A stretch of 64,000 bases of DNA. Source: Rhizobium pisi (GTDB lineage: Bacteria > Pseudomonadota > Alphaproteobacteria > Rhizobiales > Rhizobiaceae). This document shows positions 43,825 through 51,093 of this stretch, piece after piece (position 1 is the stretch's first letter; each line of letters begins with the position of its first letter). The translations under genes were made by a program, and so were the position numbers. The stretch is from the NCBI RefSeq assembly GCF_003938655.1, contig NZ_RJJT01000012.1:1-64000 (forward strand). Direction: 5' to 3'. The notes beneath the pieces are model-generated. The model was not told where the DNA came from and did not search any database. It saw only the letters and a list, made by a program, of their open reading frames with translations.

Positions 43825-44268
43825 ATGAAATATCTTCTTGATCGAACTGACGAACAGATCCTTGTCGAATTGAAGGCTAATGCCCGTATCTCGCACGCGG
43901 ATTTGTCGGCAAAGGTGAACCTTTCTCGCAACGCCGTGCGGGTGCGAATCGAACGTCTCGAACGAGAAGGCTTCATCAAGGGATATACGATCCTCACCGG
44001 GGATGGTGGGAATAGCCAAAACGTCACAACCGCATTGATTTTCGTCTATCGTCACGATCGCATGAGGGGCGGAGAAGTCATTCAGGCGCTACGGAAGATC
44101 CCGGAAGTCGTTGCTTGCGACGTTATGACCGGTGATTTCGATCTCCTCGTGCGGGTCGAGTCCCCCGAGGCCGACCGCATCCGGCAGATTTGGCAATTGA
44201 TCGCCGAAATGCCCGGCGTGCGCGATACACTGACCGCGTTCGCCCTCTCCTCCGTAATCCGGAGATAA
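43825..44268 (+). CDS. Lrp/AsnC-family transcriptional regulator
   Basis: 147 residues. Helix-turn-helix LDRTDEQILVELKANARISHADLSAKVNLSRNAVRVRIERL, then the RAM domain (VVACDVMTGDFDLLVRV). It lies 19 bases after the pseudokinase gene, last in the operon starting at 38178, so it likely regulates that operon in response to homoserine, aspartate or a related amino acid. The small distance and lack of its own promoter support co-transcription. A terminator follows at 44568-44598. Confidence 0.9.
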   Translation: MKYLLDRTDEQILVELKANARISHADLSAKVNLSRNAVRVRIERLEREGFIKGYTILTGDGGNSQNVTTALIFVYRHDRMRGGEVIQALRKIPEVVACDVMTGDFDLLVRVESPEADRIRQIWQLIAEMPGVRDTLTAFALSSVIRR

Positions 44269-44480
44269 TTCGGTGTGAATGGGGGCGGGGCAGGTGTCCG
44301 CCGCACAATAACCGCCGGTCGGAACTCGATTGGCGAACGCCGCTCCTTAACGAGCATCAGCAAAATTGCGCCACCATCGCTCTATGCGAGCGCATTCTGA
44401 TCGGTCCGGCGGGCAGCCCATCCGAGCGGTTCCTTACTTGGTGGAGTTTCGAATGAAGACGCTCCCAGACGGGCGCACGG

Positions 44481-44497
44481 CTTGACATCGTCAAGCG
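44481..44497. promoter_or_regulatory. Perfect palindrome GCTTGAC-ATC-GTCAAGC
   Basis: Seven-base arms with a 3-base centre. It includes TTGACA, which could be a -35 element, but no good -10 box is found at 16-19 bases. The symmetry also fits an operator for a dimeric regulator or a short RNA hairpin. Function undetermined. Confidence 0.5.
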
Positions 44498-44567
44498 GAC
44501 TTGTCCTTGTGGATCATGTATTGAAGCCGACGTCTTTAACTCCGGAGGTTCGTGTCGTCGCCCTCAC

Positions 44568-44598
44568 ACGGCGGAGAGTAGGTTCTCCGCCGTTTTAT
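44568..44598 (+). terminator. Rho-independent terminator
   Basis: A perfect 10-base stem (44568-44577 with 44584-44593), GC-rich, with a 6-base loop, followed on the plus strand by TTTAT. It is the best terminator in the window and lies 300 bases after the Lrp stop, so it may end the 38178-44268 operon. On the minus strand no T-run follows, so it is directional. Confidence 0.8.
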
Positions 44599-44659
44599 CG
44601 CTCGTTGTTGTCCAGGCCGGTCGGTCGCTACGCTGGCGTACCGGAGGCGGCGGAACTGG

Positions 44660-45013
44660 TTAGTTGACAGTGACGTAGATCTTCCGGACCGTGTCCACGG
44701 TGCGCCAGGTGCCGATGAATCCCGGTTTCATCACGAAACTATCGCCTGCTTTGTAGGTCACCGGTTCACCGCCATCCGGGGTGATTTCCACGACGCCTTG
44801 GAGGATGTGGCAGAATTCGAATGTCTCTCCCTTAACGGAGCGCGTCAGGCCCGGTGTCGCTTCCCAGACGCCGGTGTGAATCATGTCGTCCCGCGCAACG
44901 TCTTGCGGCCAGCTCTTGAAAGATGGATCGCCGGAGATCAGGCGCTCCGGCCCCGGCTTGGACTCGCGCGGCGTTTCCGTGCTGTTGGGTACTATTGTCT
45001 TGAGGAGGGACAT
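44660..45013 (-). CDS. Small cupin-domain protein, copy 3
   Basis: 117 residues from the ATG at 45013 (MSLLKTIVPN), preferred over an upstream 45046 start because GGAG lies near it and the paralogs begin the same way. GETFEFCHILQGVVEIT and AGDSFVMKPGFIGTWRTVDTVRK show the two cupin motifs. Closest in the window to the copy at 28632-28985. It follows the hydroxyacid dehydrogenase gene by 29 bases, leftward, so it belongs to the 47100-44660 unit. Role unknown. Confidence 0.8.
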   Translation of the reverse strand: MSLLKTIVPNSTETPRESKPGPERLISGDPSFKSWPQDVARDDMIHTGVWEATPGLTRSVKGETFEFCHILQGVVEITPDGGEPVTYKAGDSFVMKPGFIGTWRTVDTVRKIYVTVN

Positions 45014-45042
45014 GTTTTCTCCTTGCTCTCCTGGTTGCAGCT

Positions 45043-45966
45043 TCAATAACCGCGGTCGCGGTCGACGAGCCCGATCGGGTCGAAACCGTCGCGAAGGCGT
45101 TTGATGTTGTCGATAACGGCGCCGGCCGCCGTCTCTGCTTGCGTGACGCTTGCGATGTGCGGCGTCAGGATGATCTTCGGATGCCTCCAGAATCCATGCT
45201 CGGGGGGCAAGGGTTCAGGTTCGGTCACGTCGATGACCGCGCCCGACAGATGTCCGGCGTCGAGAGCTGCAATGAGCGCGTCATGATCGAGTTGCGCGCC
45301 GCGCCCCACGTGGACAAGCGCCGCACCCGGTGGGAGGGTCGCGAAGACCCCGGCGTCGAGTAGTCCTTGCGTCTCTTGGGTCAGCGGCAGGAGACAGATC
45401 AGGATGTCGGTGCGCGCGAGGAATGGCGTGAGCCCGTCCGGGCCGTGATAACAATCAACGCCATCCACTTGTCTTTCCGAGCGGCTCCAGGCGGCAAGTG
45501 GAAAGCCGAAGGGTATCAGCCGCTCAATAGCGGCCTGGGCGAGCATGCCAAGGCCAAGGATACCGATCCGCTGCTCGCCAGCTTGCCGCACAGGAAGCGG
45601 GATCCAGGCGGCTTCGGCCTGCTGTTCGATATAGGCCTTCAACTTGCGGTGCAGGGCGAGCACGGCGAGCGTGACATATTCTTGCATCATCCGCACGATA
45701 CCGTCCTCGACCATGCGGACGAGCATGACGTTTGGCGGAAGCGATTCTGGCTTGAATTGATCGACGCCGGCACCGATCGAGAAGACAGCCTTCAAGTTCC
45801 TGAAACGATGGAGATCGGGCGGCGCAGTCCACGTGAGAATGTACCGGATTTCGTCCGGATCGCGCTCCGAAATATCCATCACGAAGGGCAGATCGGGCAG
45901 GTCGCGTGCAAAAGCCTCCGCGAAGACGCGGCCTCGTTCTCGATCCGAATTAAACCAGAAAACCAT
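45043..45966 (-). CDS. D-2-hydroxyacid dehydrogenase, glyoxylate/hydroxypyruvate reductase A-like
   Basis: 307 residues of the GhrA-like branch. The Rossmann motif GILGLGMLAQAA is near residues 134-145, and the catalytic set appears as Arg in VHVGRGAQLD, Glu in EPLPPEHGFW and His in TPHIAS. GhrA-type enzymes reduce glyoxylate or hydroxypyruvate with NADPH. It is 9 bases after the deacylase gene, so they are co-transcribed. Glyoxylate could come from the FAD oxidoreductases or DSD1-type aldolase nearby, but the precise 2-oxo-acid is not known. Confidence 0.9.
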   Translation of the reverse strand: MVFWFNSDRERGRVFAEAFARDLPDLPFVMDISERDPDEIRYILTWTAPPDLHRFRNLKAVFSIGAGVDQFKPESLPPNVMLVRMVEDGIVRMMQEYVTLAVLALHRKLKAYIEQQAEAAWIPLPVRQAGEQRIGILGLGMLAQAAIERLIPFGFPLAAWSRSERQVDGVDCYHGPDGLTPFLARTDILICLLPLTQETQGLLDAGVFATLPPGAALVHVGRGAQLDHDALIAALDAGHLSGAVIDVTEPEPLPPEHGFWRHPKIILTPHIASVTQAETAAGAVIDNIKRLRDGFDPIGLVDRDRGY

Positions 45967-45975
45967 AAAGCTCTC

Positions 45976-47100
45976 CTAGTGTTGCAGCGTCTTGGCAAGC
46001 CGCAGGATCATCTCTTCGCAGGCAGCAAGTTCGTCGAGGCGGATGAACTCGTCAGCGCGGTGGGCGCGGGAGATGTCCCCGGGACCACAGATGATCGCGT
46101 CGATGCCGGCTGCCTGATAGAGTCCGGCCTCAGTGCCGTAGCTCACGGCAGCCAAGGTCTGCGCTGAGGTTAGCTCCTCCATCAGCCGAGCGAGTGACGT
46201 GTCTGCATCAAGGGAAAGCGCTGGATAGGTGCTGCTGGTTTCCCACCTGACGCGGAATCCGTCTTTCGCCAAGGCCTCGGCCGTTGCCTTGATATGTTCC
46301 AGGAGAACTGTCGGCGATACGCCGGGCACCGCACGACCTTCCAGTTCCATGATGCAGAGATCCGGGATGATGTTGACGCTGCGTCCGCCCGTGATCGTTC
46401 CGATCTGTAGCGTAGAATACGGCGGCTCGAAGTTCTGATCCAAGGCGCTGTCTCGCAAGGCATCAATGGTCTTAAGAGTCGCATTCATCACCGCAGTCAT
46501 GGCGTGGATCGCGTTCAGGCCCTTATCAGGGCGCGACGAATGGCCGGTCGTGCCATGGATTTCGATGCGGGCGGCGGCCTTCCCCTTGTGGCCGCGGATC
46601 GCCACCATACTGCTTGGTTCACCGATGATTGCTCCCAAAGGAGGTGCGCACAAGTTCCCGATCTGCTGCAACATATGCGGTACGCCGCGGCAGCCGGCTT
46701 CCTCGTCATACGAAAAGGCGAAGTGAATCGGGCGCCTCAATGGCATTTTTGCTATAGCGGGAAGTCCGGCAAGCGCGGCGGCAAGAAACCCCTTCATATC
46801 GGAGGCGCCTCTACCAAAAAGCCGATCACCGTCAGCCCGCAGGCGGAAGGGATCCGACGTCCAAGTCCGTTCGGAGGCCGAAACGACATCCATGTGCCCG
46901 GAAAGAATGTAGCCGGGCTCATCTTTCGGGCCGATAGTGGCGAACAGGTTTGCCCTATCCCCTTCCGGACCCGGCAAGACAGTCACGGTGGCGCCATGAC
47001 TTTCGAGATAGCTCTTCACCCATGTGACGATGTCGCCATTCGGAGTCCCGACGACGGACGGAAAACCGACCAGTTGTTCCAGTATGTCCTTAGCATTCAT
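45976..47100 (-). CDS. argE: M20-family deacylase (acetylornithine deacetylase type)
   Basis: 374 residues from the ATG at 47100; a longer frame to 47250 has no homology and 47100 has GGAG upstream. Metal-site motifs: SGHMDVV (His, Asp), GRGASDMKG (bridging Asp), YDEEAGCRG (catalytic and metal Glu), a GEPSS Glu and a C-terminal SRAHRADE His. This fits ArgE-type di-zinc hydrolases that remove acetyl or acyl groups from amino acids. In this catabolic setting it may deacylate an imported N-acyl amino acid, not serve arginine synthesis. First gene of the leftward unit with the hydroxyacid dehydrogenase and cupin; divergent from a LysR gene. Confidence 0.87.
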   Translation of the reverse strand: MNAKDILEQLVGFPSVVGTPNGDIVTWVKSYLESHGATVTVLPGPEGDRANLFATIGPKDEPGYILSGHMDVVSASERTWTSDPFRLRADGDRLFGRGASDMKGFLAAALAGLPAIAKMPLRRPIHFAFSYDEEAGCRGVPHMLQQIGNLCAPPLGAIIGEPSSMVAIRGHKGKAAARIEIHGTTGHSSRPDKGLNAIHAMTAVMNATLKTIDALRDSALDQNFEPPYSTLQIGTITGGRSVNIIPDLCIMELEGRAVPGVSPTVLLEHIKATAEALAKDGFRVRWETSSTYPALSLDADTSLARLMEELTSAQTLAAVSYGTEAGLYQAAGIDAIICGPGDISRAHRADEFIRLDELAACEEMILRLAKTLQH

Positions 47101-47399
47101 CGGAGGTTCTCCATCATGTGTAGGGCACAACTGCCGCATGGCAGGCTCCGTTCGGAGCAGCGGTGGCGCGGTCATCGTTCGGGGATCCCTTCCCTGTCTG
47201 GGGCGGCCAAACCGGCCGGCGCATTGTCGGTATCCGGTTCCCAACCGCACCCGCTCAATACTGCCCAGGCCAGCCCATCGGGCTGATAAGCCAACGTCGC
47301 CGGCTCCATTAATCCGATATCCAACCTAATCTCACCTTGTCGCCAAAGCCTAAAGATGGCAATTAATCCCAGATGAATAATCACTTCAGGTAGACGTTA

Positions 47400-48329
47400 A
47401 TGCTCACGTCCGACGATCTTGCCTTCTTTTCGGTCCTCACCACCTCCAAATCCCTCGCTGAAAGCGCGAGAAAGCTGAACGTCACCCCTCCGGCGGTAAC
47501 CCAGCGCCTGCGCGCGCTAGAAGAGAAAGTCGGGGTCAGGCTGATCGACCGCTCCGGGCGCCACCTGCGTCTTACCGAGGAGGGCTCACTGGTCGCTTCC
47601 CACAGCGTCATCGTCAGCGATGCCATAGACTCGCTTACCGAAGCCCTCGCTGATCGCAAGGGTGCGGTCCGCGGGCACCTCAGGGTCGCAGCACCTCACG
47701 GTTTTGGTAGGATCTACGTCGCCCCGGTCGTGGAGGCTTTCGCTCGAGAGCATCGCGGTGCCACCGCTACCCTGCAACTGTCCGACCATCCCACGGCATT
47801 GATCGTTGACAGCTATGAGGTTGTTGTTCACATCGGAGCGTCCGCGCATCTGGATCAAGTCGTGACGACGCTGGCGCCGAACAACCGGATTCTCTGCGCA
47901 AGTCCCGAATACCTAACTTCGGCTGCTCCCATTACTACGCCCGCCGATCTGGCGCGACATCGCTGCCTTGTCGTTCGCGAGAACGAGGAGGACGTAACGC
48001 TCTGGCGGTTTAAGGGATCACGGCAGGAAAGTGCGACAGTGCGCGTCAACCCCGTCATGTCGAGTAATGATGGCGCCGTTATTCGGGATTGGGCGCTGGC
48101 GGGTCAGGGCATCATGATGCGCTCCGAATGGGCCGTTGCAGAGGACCTGGCCGAGGGACGGCTGAGGCAGGTACTTCCCAACTGGAAGCTGCCGTCGGCC
48201 GATATCGTCGCCATCCTCGGATCGCGGCACGGACGAAGTGCGCGCACTGCCGCTTTCCTGACGATGCTTCGTCAGTCGCTGAAACCACTGCCCTGGAGCG
48301 CCGATCCTGCGGAGAAGCCTGGTCAATAA
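47400..48329 (+). CDS. LysR-family transcriptional regulator
   Basis: 309 residues. N-terminal helix-turn-helix (LAFFSVLTTSKSLAESARKLNVTPPAVTQRLRALEEKVG) and effector domain. Start ATG at 47400. It is divergent from the argE/dehydrogenase/cupin unit with about 300 bp between, so it probably regulates that unit. Its 3' end overlaps by 7 bases the 3' end of the leftward ALDH gene, so the two transcripts converge without a gap. Confidence 0.9.
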   Translation: MLTSDDLAFFSVLTTSKSLAESARKLNVTPPAVTQRLRALEEKVGVRLIDRSGRHLRLTEEGSLVASHSVIVSDAIDSLTEALADRKGAVRGHLRVAAPHGFGRIYVAPVVEAFAREHRGATATLQLSDHPTALIVDSYEVVVHIGASAHLDQVVTTLAPNNRILCASPEYLTSAAPITTPADLARHRCLVVRENEEDVTLWRFKGSRQESATVRVNPVMSSNDGAVIRDWALAGQGIMMRSEWAVAEDLAEGRLRQVLPNWKLPSADIVAILGSRHGRSARTAAFLTMLRQSLKPLPWSADPAEKPGQ

Positions 48330-49750
48330 CCGAGGATCGACTTCGTTTCGAGATACTCTTCAAGCCCATATACGCCATACTCGCGGCCGTTGCCCGACCG
48401 TTTGTAGCCGCCGAAGGCGGCCGCTCCGTCCCAAGCCGGATAATTGATATGGACCTGACCGGCACGGATGCGAGTGGCGACCCGGCGTGCACGCTCCGGG
48501 TCTGAAGACTGAACATGAGCGCCCAATCCGTAGACGGTGTCGTTAGCAATCGCGATTGCCTCTTCCTCGTCCTTGTAGGGCATGATCGAAAGGACCGGAC
48601 CGAAGATTTCTTCACGAGCAATCCGCATGTGGGGCGTCACCTCGGAAAAGATTGTCGGTTGCGTGAAAAAGCCGCTATTCAGGCCAGCCGGCCGGCCCAA
48701 ACCGCCGCACAGCAGCTTAGCGCCGTCATCGATACCGGCCTGGATCATGACCTGTACCCGCTCGAACTGGGCACGATTGGCTATGGGCCCCATGTTCGTC
48801 GCAGGATCAAGCGGCGCGCCGACACGAATGGCACGCACAGCCGCGCTTGCCAGTTCCTCCACTTCGCCGAGCCGATGTGCAGGTACCAGCATGCGCGTCG
48901 GCGCACTGCACGACTGGCCGACATTGCGCATTCCGGCGAGCACGCCCTTCGCTACCGCCTCGCTGAAATCGGCATCGGTGAGCAAGATGTTCGGTGACTT
49001 GCCGCCGAGTTCCTGAACCACCCGCTTCACGGTCGGGGCGGCGGCCTGCGCGACGAGTACCCCTGCGCGGGTGGAACCGGTGATCGAGATCATGTCGACG
49101 TCGCGGTGGCTGGCGAGCGCTGCGCCTACGCTCTCGCCAGTGCCGTTGACCAAATTGAATACGCCCGGCGGAGTGCCCGCATCATGCATCAGTTGGGCAA
49201 AGAGCAGAGCGCTATAAGGTGACAGCTCACTGGGCTTGAGGACGATGGTGCAGCCTGCTGCGATCGCGGGGGCGACCTTAGCCGTGATCTGGTAAAGCGG
49301 CCAATTCCACGGCGTGATCAAAGCGCAAACCCCGATCGCCTCTTTAGCGGTCGCGGTTCGCCCGTCAACCGCTACAAAACGGTACTTCTCGAGAATTTCA
49401 ATTTGGACACGAATGTGCTCCGCCGCGAACGGGACCTGTGAGGCGCGCGCGAAGCTAATCGCTGCCCCCATTTCCATGACGAGGGCTTCTGCGAAAGTCT
49501 CCGCCCTTTCCTTCAAAAGCGAATACATCCTGCGGAGCAGACCAATCCTGTCGGACACAGAAGCTTGGGAAAAAGTGAGAAAGGCCTGCCGCGCAGCTGC
49601 AACCGCGACATCGACGTCTTGAGCGCCGCCCGCAGCAATATGCCCGACAACCTGCTCCGAGGCGGGATTCACGACCGGCAAACGGGTTGGATCGAGAGCG
49701 TCCTGCCATCTTCCACCAATGTAGAACTGGTGCTCGCGTTCGGTCTGCAT
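48323..49750 (-). CDS. NAD(P)-dependent aldehyde dehydrogenase
   Basis: 475 residues. PWNWPLYQ near residues 147-154, LKPSELSPY, ITGSTRAG, catalytic Glu247 in QELGGKSP, catalytic Cys281 in VGQSCSAP and EEIFGPVLSI. GAGGTGAGAA precedes the ATG. Nearly the same in length and motif order as the ALDH at 18861-20288. As that one neighbours the split kinase/PLP-enzyme pair and this one neighbours the fused version (51094-53508), each may oxidise the aldehyde released by its module. Preferred substrate unknown; betaine/amino-aldehydes or semialdehydes are typical. Confidence 0.9.
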   Translation of the reverse strand: MQTEREHQFYIGGRWQDALDPTRLPVVNPASEQVVGHIAAGGAQDVDVAVAAARQAFLTFSQASVSDRIGLLRRMYSLLKERAETFAEALVMEMGAAISFARASQVPFAAEHIRVQIEILEKYRFVAVDGRTATAKEAIGVCALITPWNWPLYQITAKVAPAIAAGCTIVLKPSELSPYSALLFAQLMHDAGTPPGVFNLVNGTGESVGAALASHRDVDMISITGSTRAGVLVAQAAAPTVKRVVQELGGKSPNILLTDADFSEAVAKGVLAGMRNVGQSCSAPTRMLVPAHRLGEVEELASAAVRAIRVGAPLDPATNMGPIANRAQFERVQVMIQAGIDDGAKLLCGGLGRPAGLNSGFFTQPTIFSEVTPHMRIAREEIFGPVLSIMPYKDEEEAIAIANDTVYGLGAHVQSSDPERARRVATRIRAGQVHINYPAWDGAAAFGGYKRSGNGREYGVYGLEEYLETKSILGY

Positions 49751-50059
49751 TTCTCACCTCGCGTCAAAACATTGCGGCAATTCCGAGCCGCCCTAGAAGA
49801 TGCCTGGCAAGACGCGAGCATGACAATTTACCTGTGCTGAATGGTTACTTAAGAAGCGTGTTAACGAAGGGGCTGTGTGGGTTGGCGAAAAGGGTTAAGG
49901 TTTTCGTCGCTTATCATCTCGGCCACTACTGAGGCCAGAAAAGGTTCAGAGCGACCGGCGCCCGAGCGAAAATCTTGACGAGAGAATGGCCCTTGCGGAA
50001 AACCAATCCGCTTGCCTTTTCAGAAGCGCTCTTTTTTCGAATTGGTAAGGTCCGGCCAA
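49751..50059. other. Intergenic region, 309 bp, no gene recognised
   Basis: Between the ALDH start (minus) and the esterase end (minus). It should contain the ALDH promoter. A palindrome GGCCAAT-CA-ATTGGCC (50054-50069) straddles the esterase stop codon, but it has no T-run. I see no supported coding frame. Confidence 0.5.
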
Positions 50060-51031
50060 TCAATTGGCCAAGAAAAGCCCGCCGAGCCAAGCCATCTGCT
50101 CGCGTTCCTGGTAAACTTGCCCACCCTCGTGATTGTTGAAGTGGTATTCCACCATCCGCTTTTCACCTCCATAGACATTGAACGCCGCGTATACTGTCGA
50201 GGGCGGACAGACTTCGTCCATCATGGCGACCGAAAACAGTGCGGGCGCGTTCGACAACCGCGCAAAATTGACGCAGTCAAAATAGGTTAGCGTCTCGAAG
50301 ACTTTTTCCTTCTTGTCGCGATGCTGGGCCAAGAACTGCACGATCTCGGTATAGGGTTCTCGTAACGCCACCTGGACCGCGCGTGGAAAGTCACACAGAA
50401 ATGGGACATCAGGCATAACCGCCTTGACGCGCGGGTCGAGACCCGCGACAGCGATCGACATCCCACCACCCTGGCTGTCGCCGCAGACAGCGATTCGCTC
50501 GGCGTCGATGAACGGCAACTCTATCAGGGCATCGATGGCGCGCACGCAGTCGGTCAGAAGCCGCCGATAATAATAGTCGTTCCTGTCGAGAATCCCGCGC
50601 GTCATGAAGCCTGGGAAGGATGCCGTGGAGCCGACCGGATCAGCCGTATCGCCGACGCTCCATGCGCTGCCCTGGCCGCGTGTGTCCATGCGGAAATAGG
50701 CATAGCCGGAAGCCGCCCAGTGCAACTGCTCGTGTGGGAGTCCCCGACCGCCGCCGTAACCGATGTATTGGAGGACCAGCGGAAGGCGTCCTTCCCGCTG
50801 CGCCGGCATGATCAGCCAACCCTTGATCGGATGGCCGCCGAAGCCCGGGAAGGTGACGTCATAAGTTTCGACAGCCTTCAGCGACGTCGCGGCTTTGACG
50901 ATGGTGACTGCACCACTGGCCTTTCGGGCCTCGGCAATGGTCTCAGTCCAGAATTGGGCAAAGTCGTCTGGCATGACAACCTTGCTCGTATAGGCGCCCA
51001 GTTCGGGATGGACGAGGTCGGCAATTGGCAC
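50060..51031 (-). CDS. Acetyl-xylan esterase / cephalosporin-C deacetylase family hydrolase
   Basis: A 323-residue AXE1-family alpha/beta hydrolase. The nucleophile elbow GDSQGGG (Ser near residue 190) is in the family context RIAVCGDSQGG, and the acid/His region reads DEVCPPSTVYAAFN and HEGG. An N-terminal LYxYTFPGFGGHPIKGW-like stretch is also typical (TYDVTFPGFGGHPIKGW). It has no signal peptide, so it acts in the cytosol on small acetylated or acylated compounds. It is 62 bases after the fused kinase/PLP-enzyme gene and probably co-transcribed with the polyamine-type transporter, suggesting deacylation of an imported acylated amine; that is inference. Confidence 0.88.
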   Translation of the reverse strand: MPIADLVHPELGAYTSKVVMPDDFAQFWTETIAEARKASGAVTIVKAATSLKAVETYDVTFPGFGGHPIKGWLIMPAQREGRLPLVLQYIGYGGGRGLPHEQLHWAASGYAYFRMDTRGQGSAWSVGDTADPVGSTASFPGFMTRGILDRNDYYYRRLLTDCVRAIDALIELPFIDAERIAVCGDSQGGGMSIAVAGLDPRVKAVMPDVPFLCDFPRAVQVALREPYTEIVQFLAQHRDKKEKVFETLTYFDCVNFARLSNAPALFSVAMMDEVCPPSTVYAAFNVYGGEKRMVEYHFNNHEGGQVYQEREQMAWLGGLFLAN

Positions 51032-51093
51032 TTTCTTGCCTCCGTGAACAGAATTGAAGTGAATGGTGACAGACTTGAACGGACGACACCTTT

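Larger units (their letters stand above)
44269..44659. other. Intergenic region, 391 bp, with palindrome and terminator
   Basis: Between the Lrp gene (plus) and the cupin gene (minus), a convergent gap. It holds the palindrome at 44481-44497 and the strong terminator at 44568-44598. Short frames here carry no motifs. A small transcript ending at the terminator is possible but there is no good promoter sequence to support it. Confidence 0.55.

Noticed and set aside
50054..50069. Palindrome GGCCAAT-CA-ATTGGCC as terminator of the esterase gene
   Set aside because: It is perfect but overlaps the stop codon, has a 2-base loop and no T-run, so termination is unlikely.
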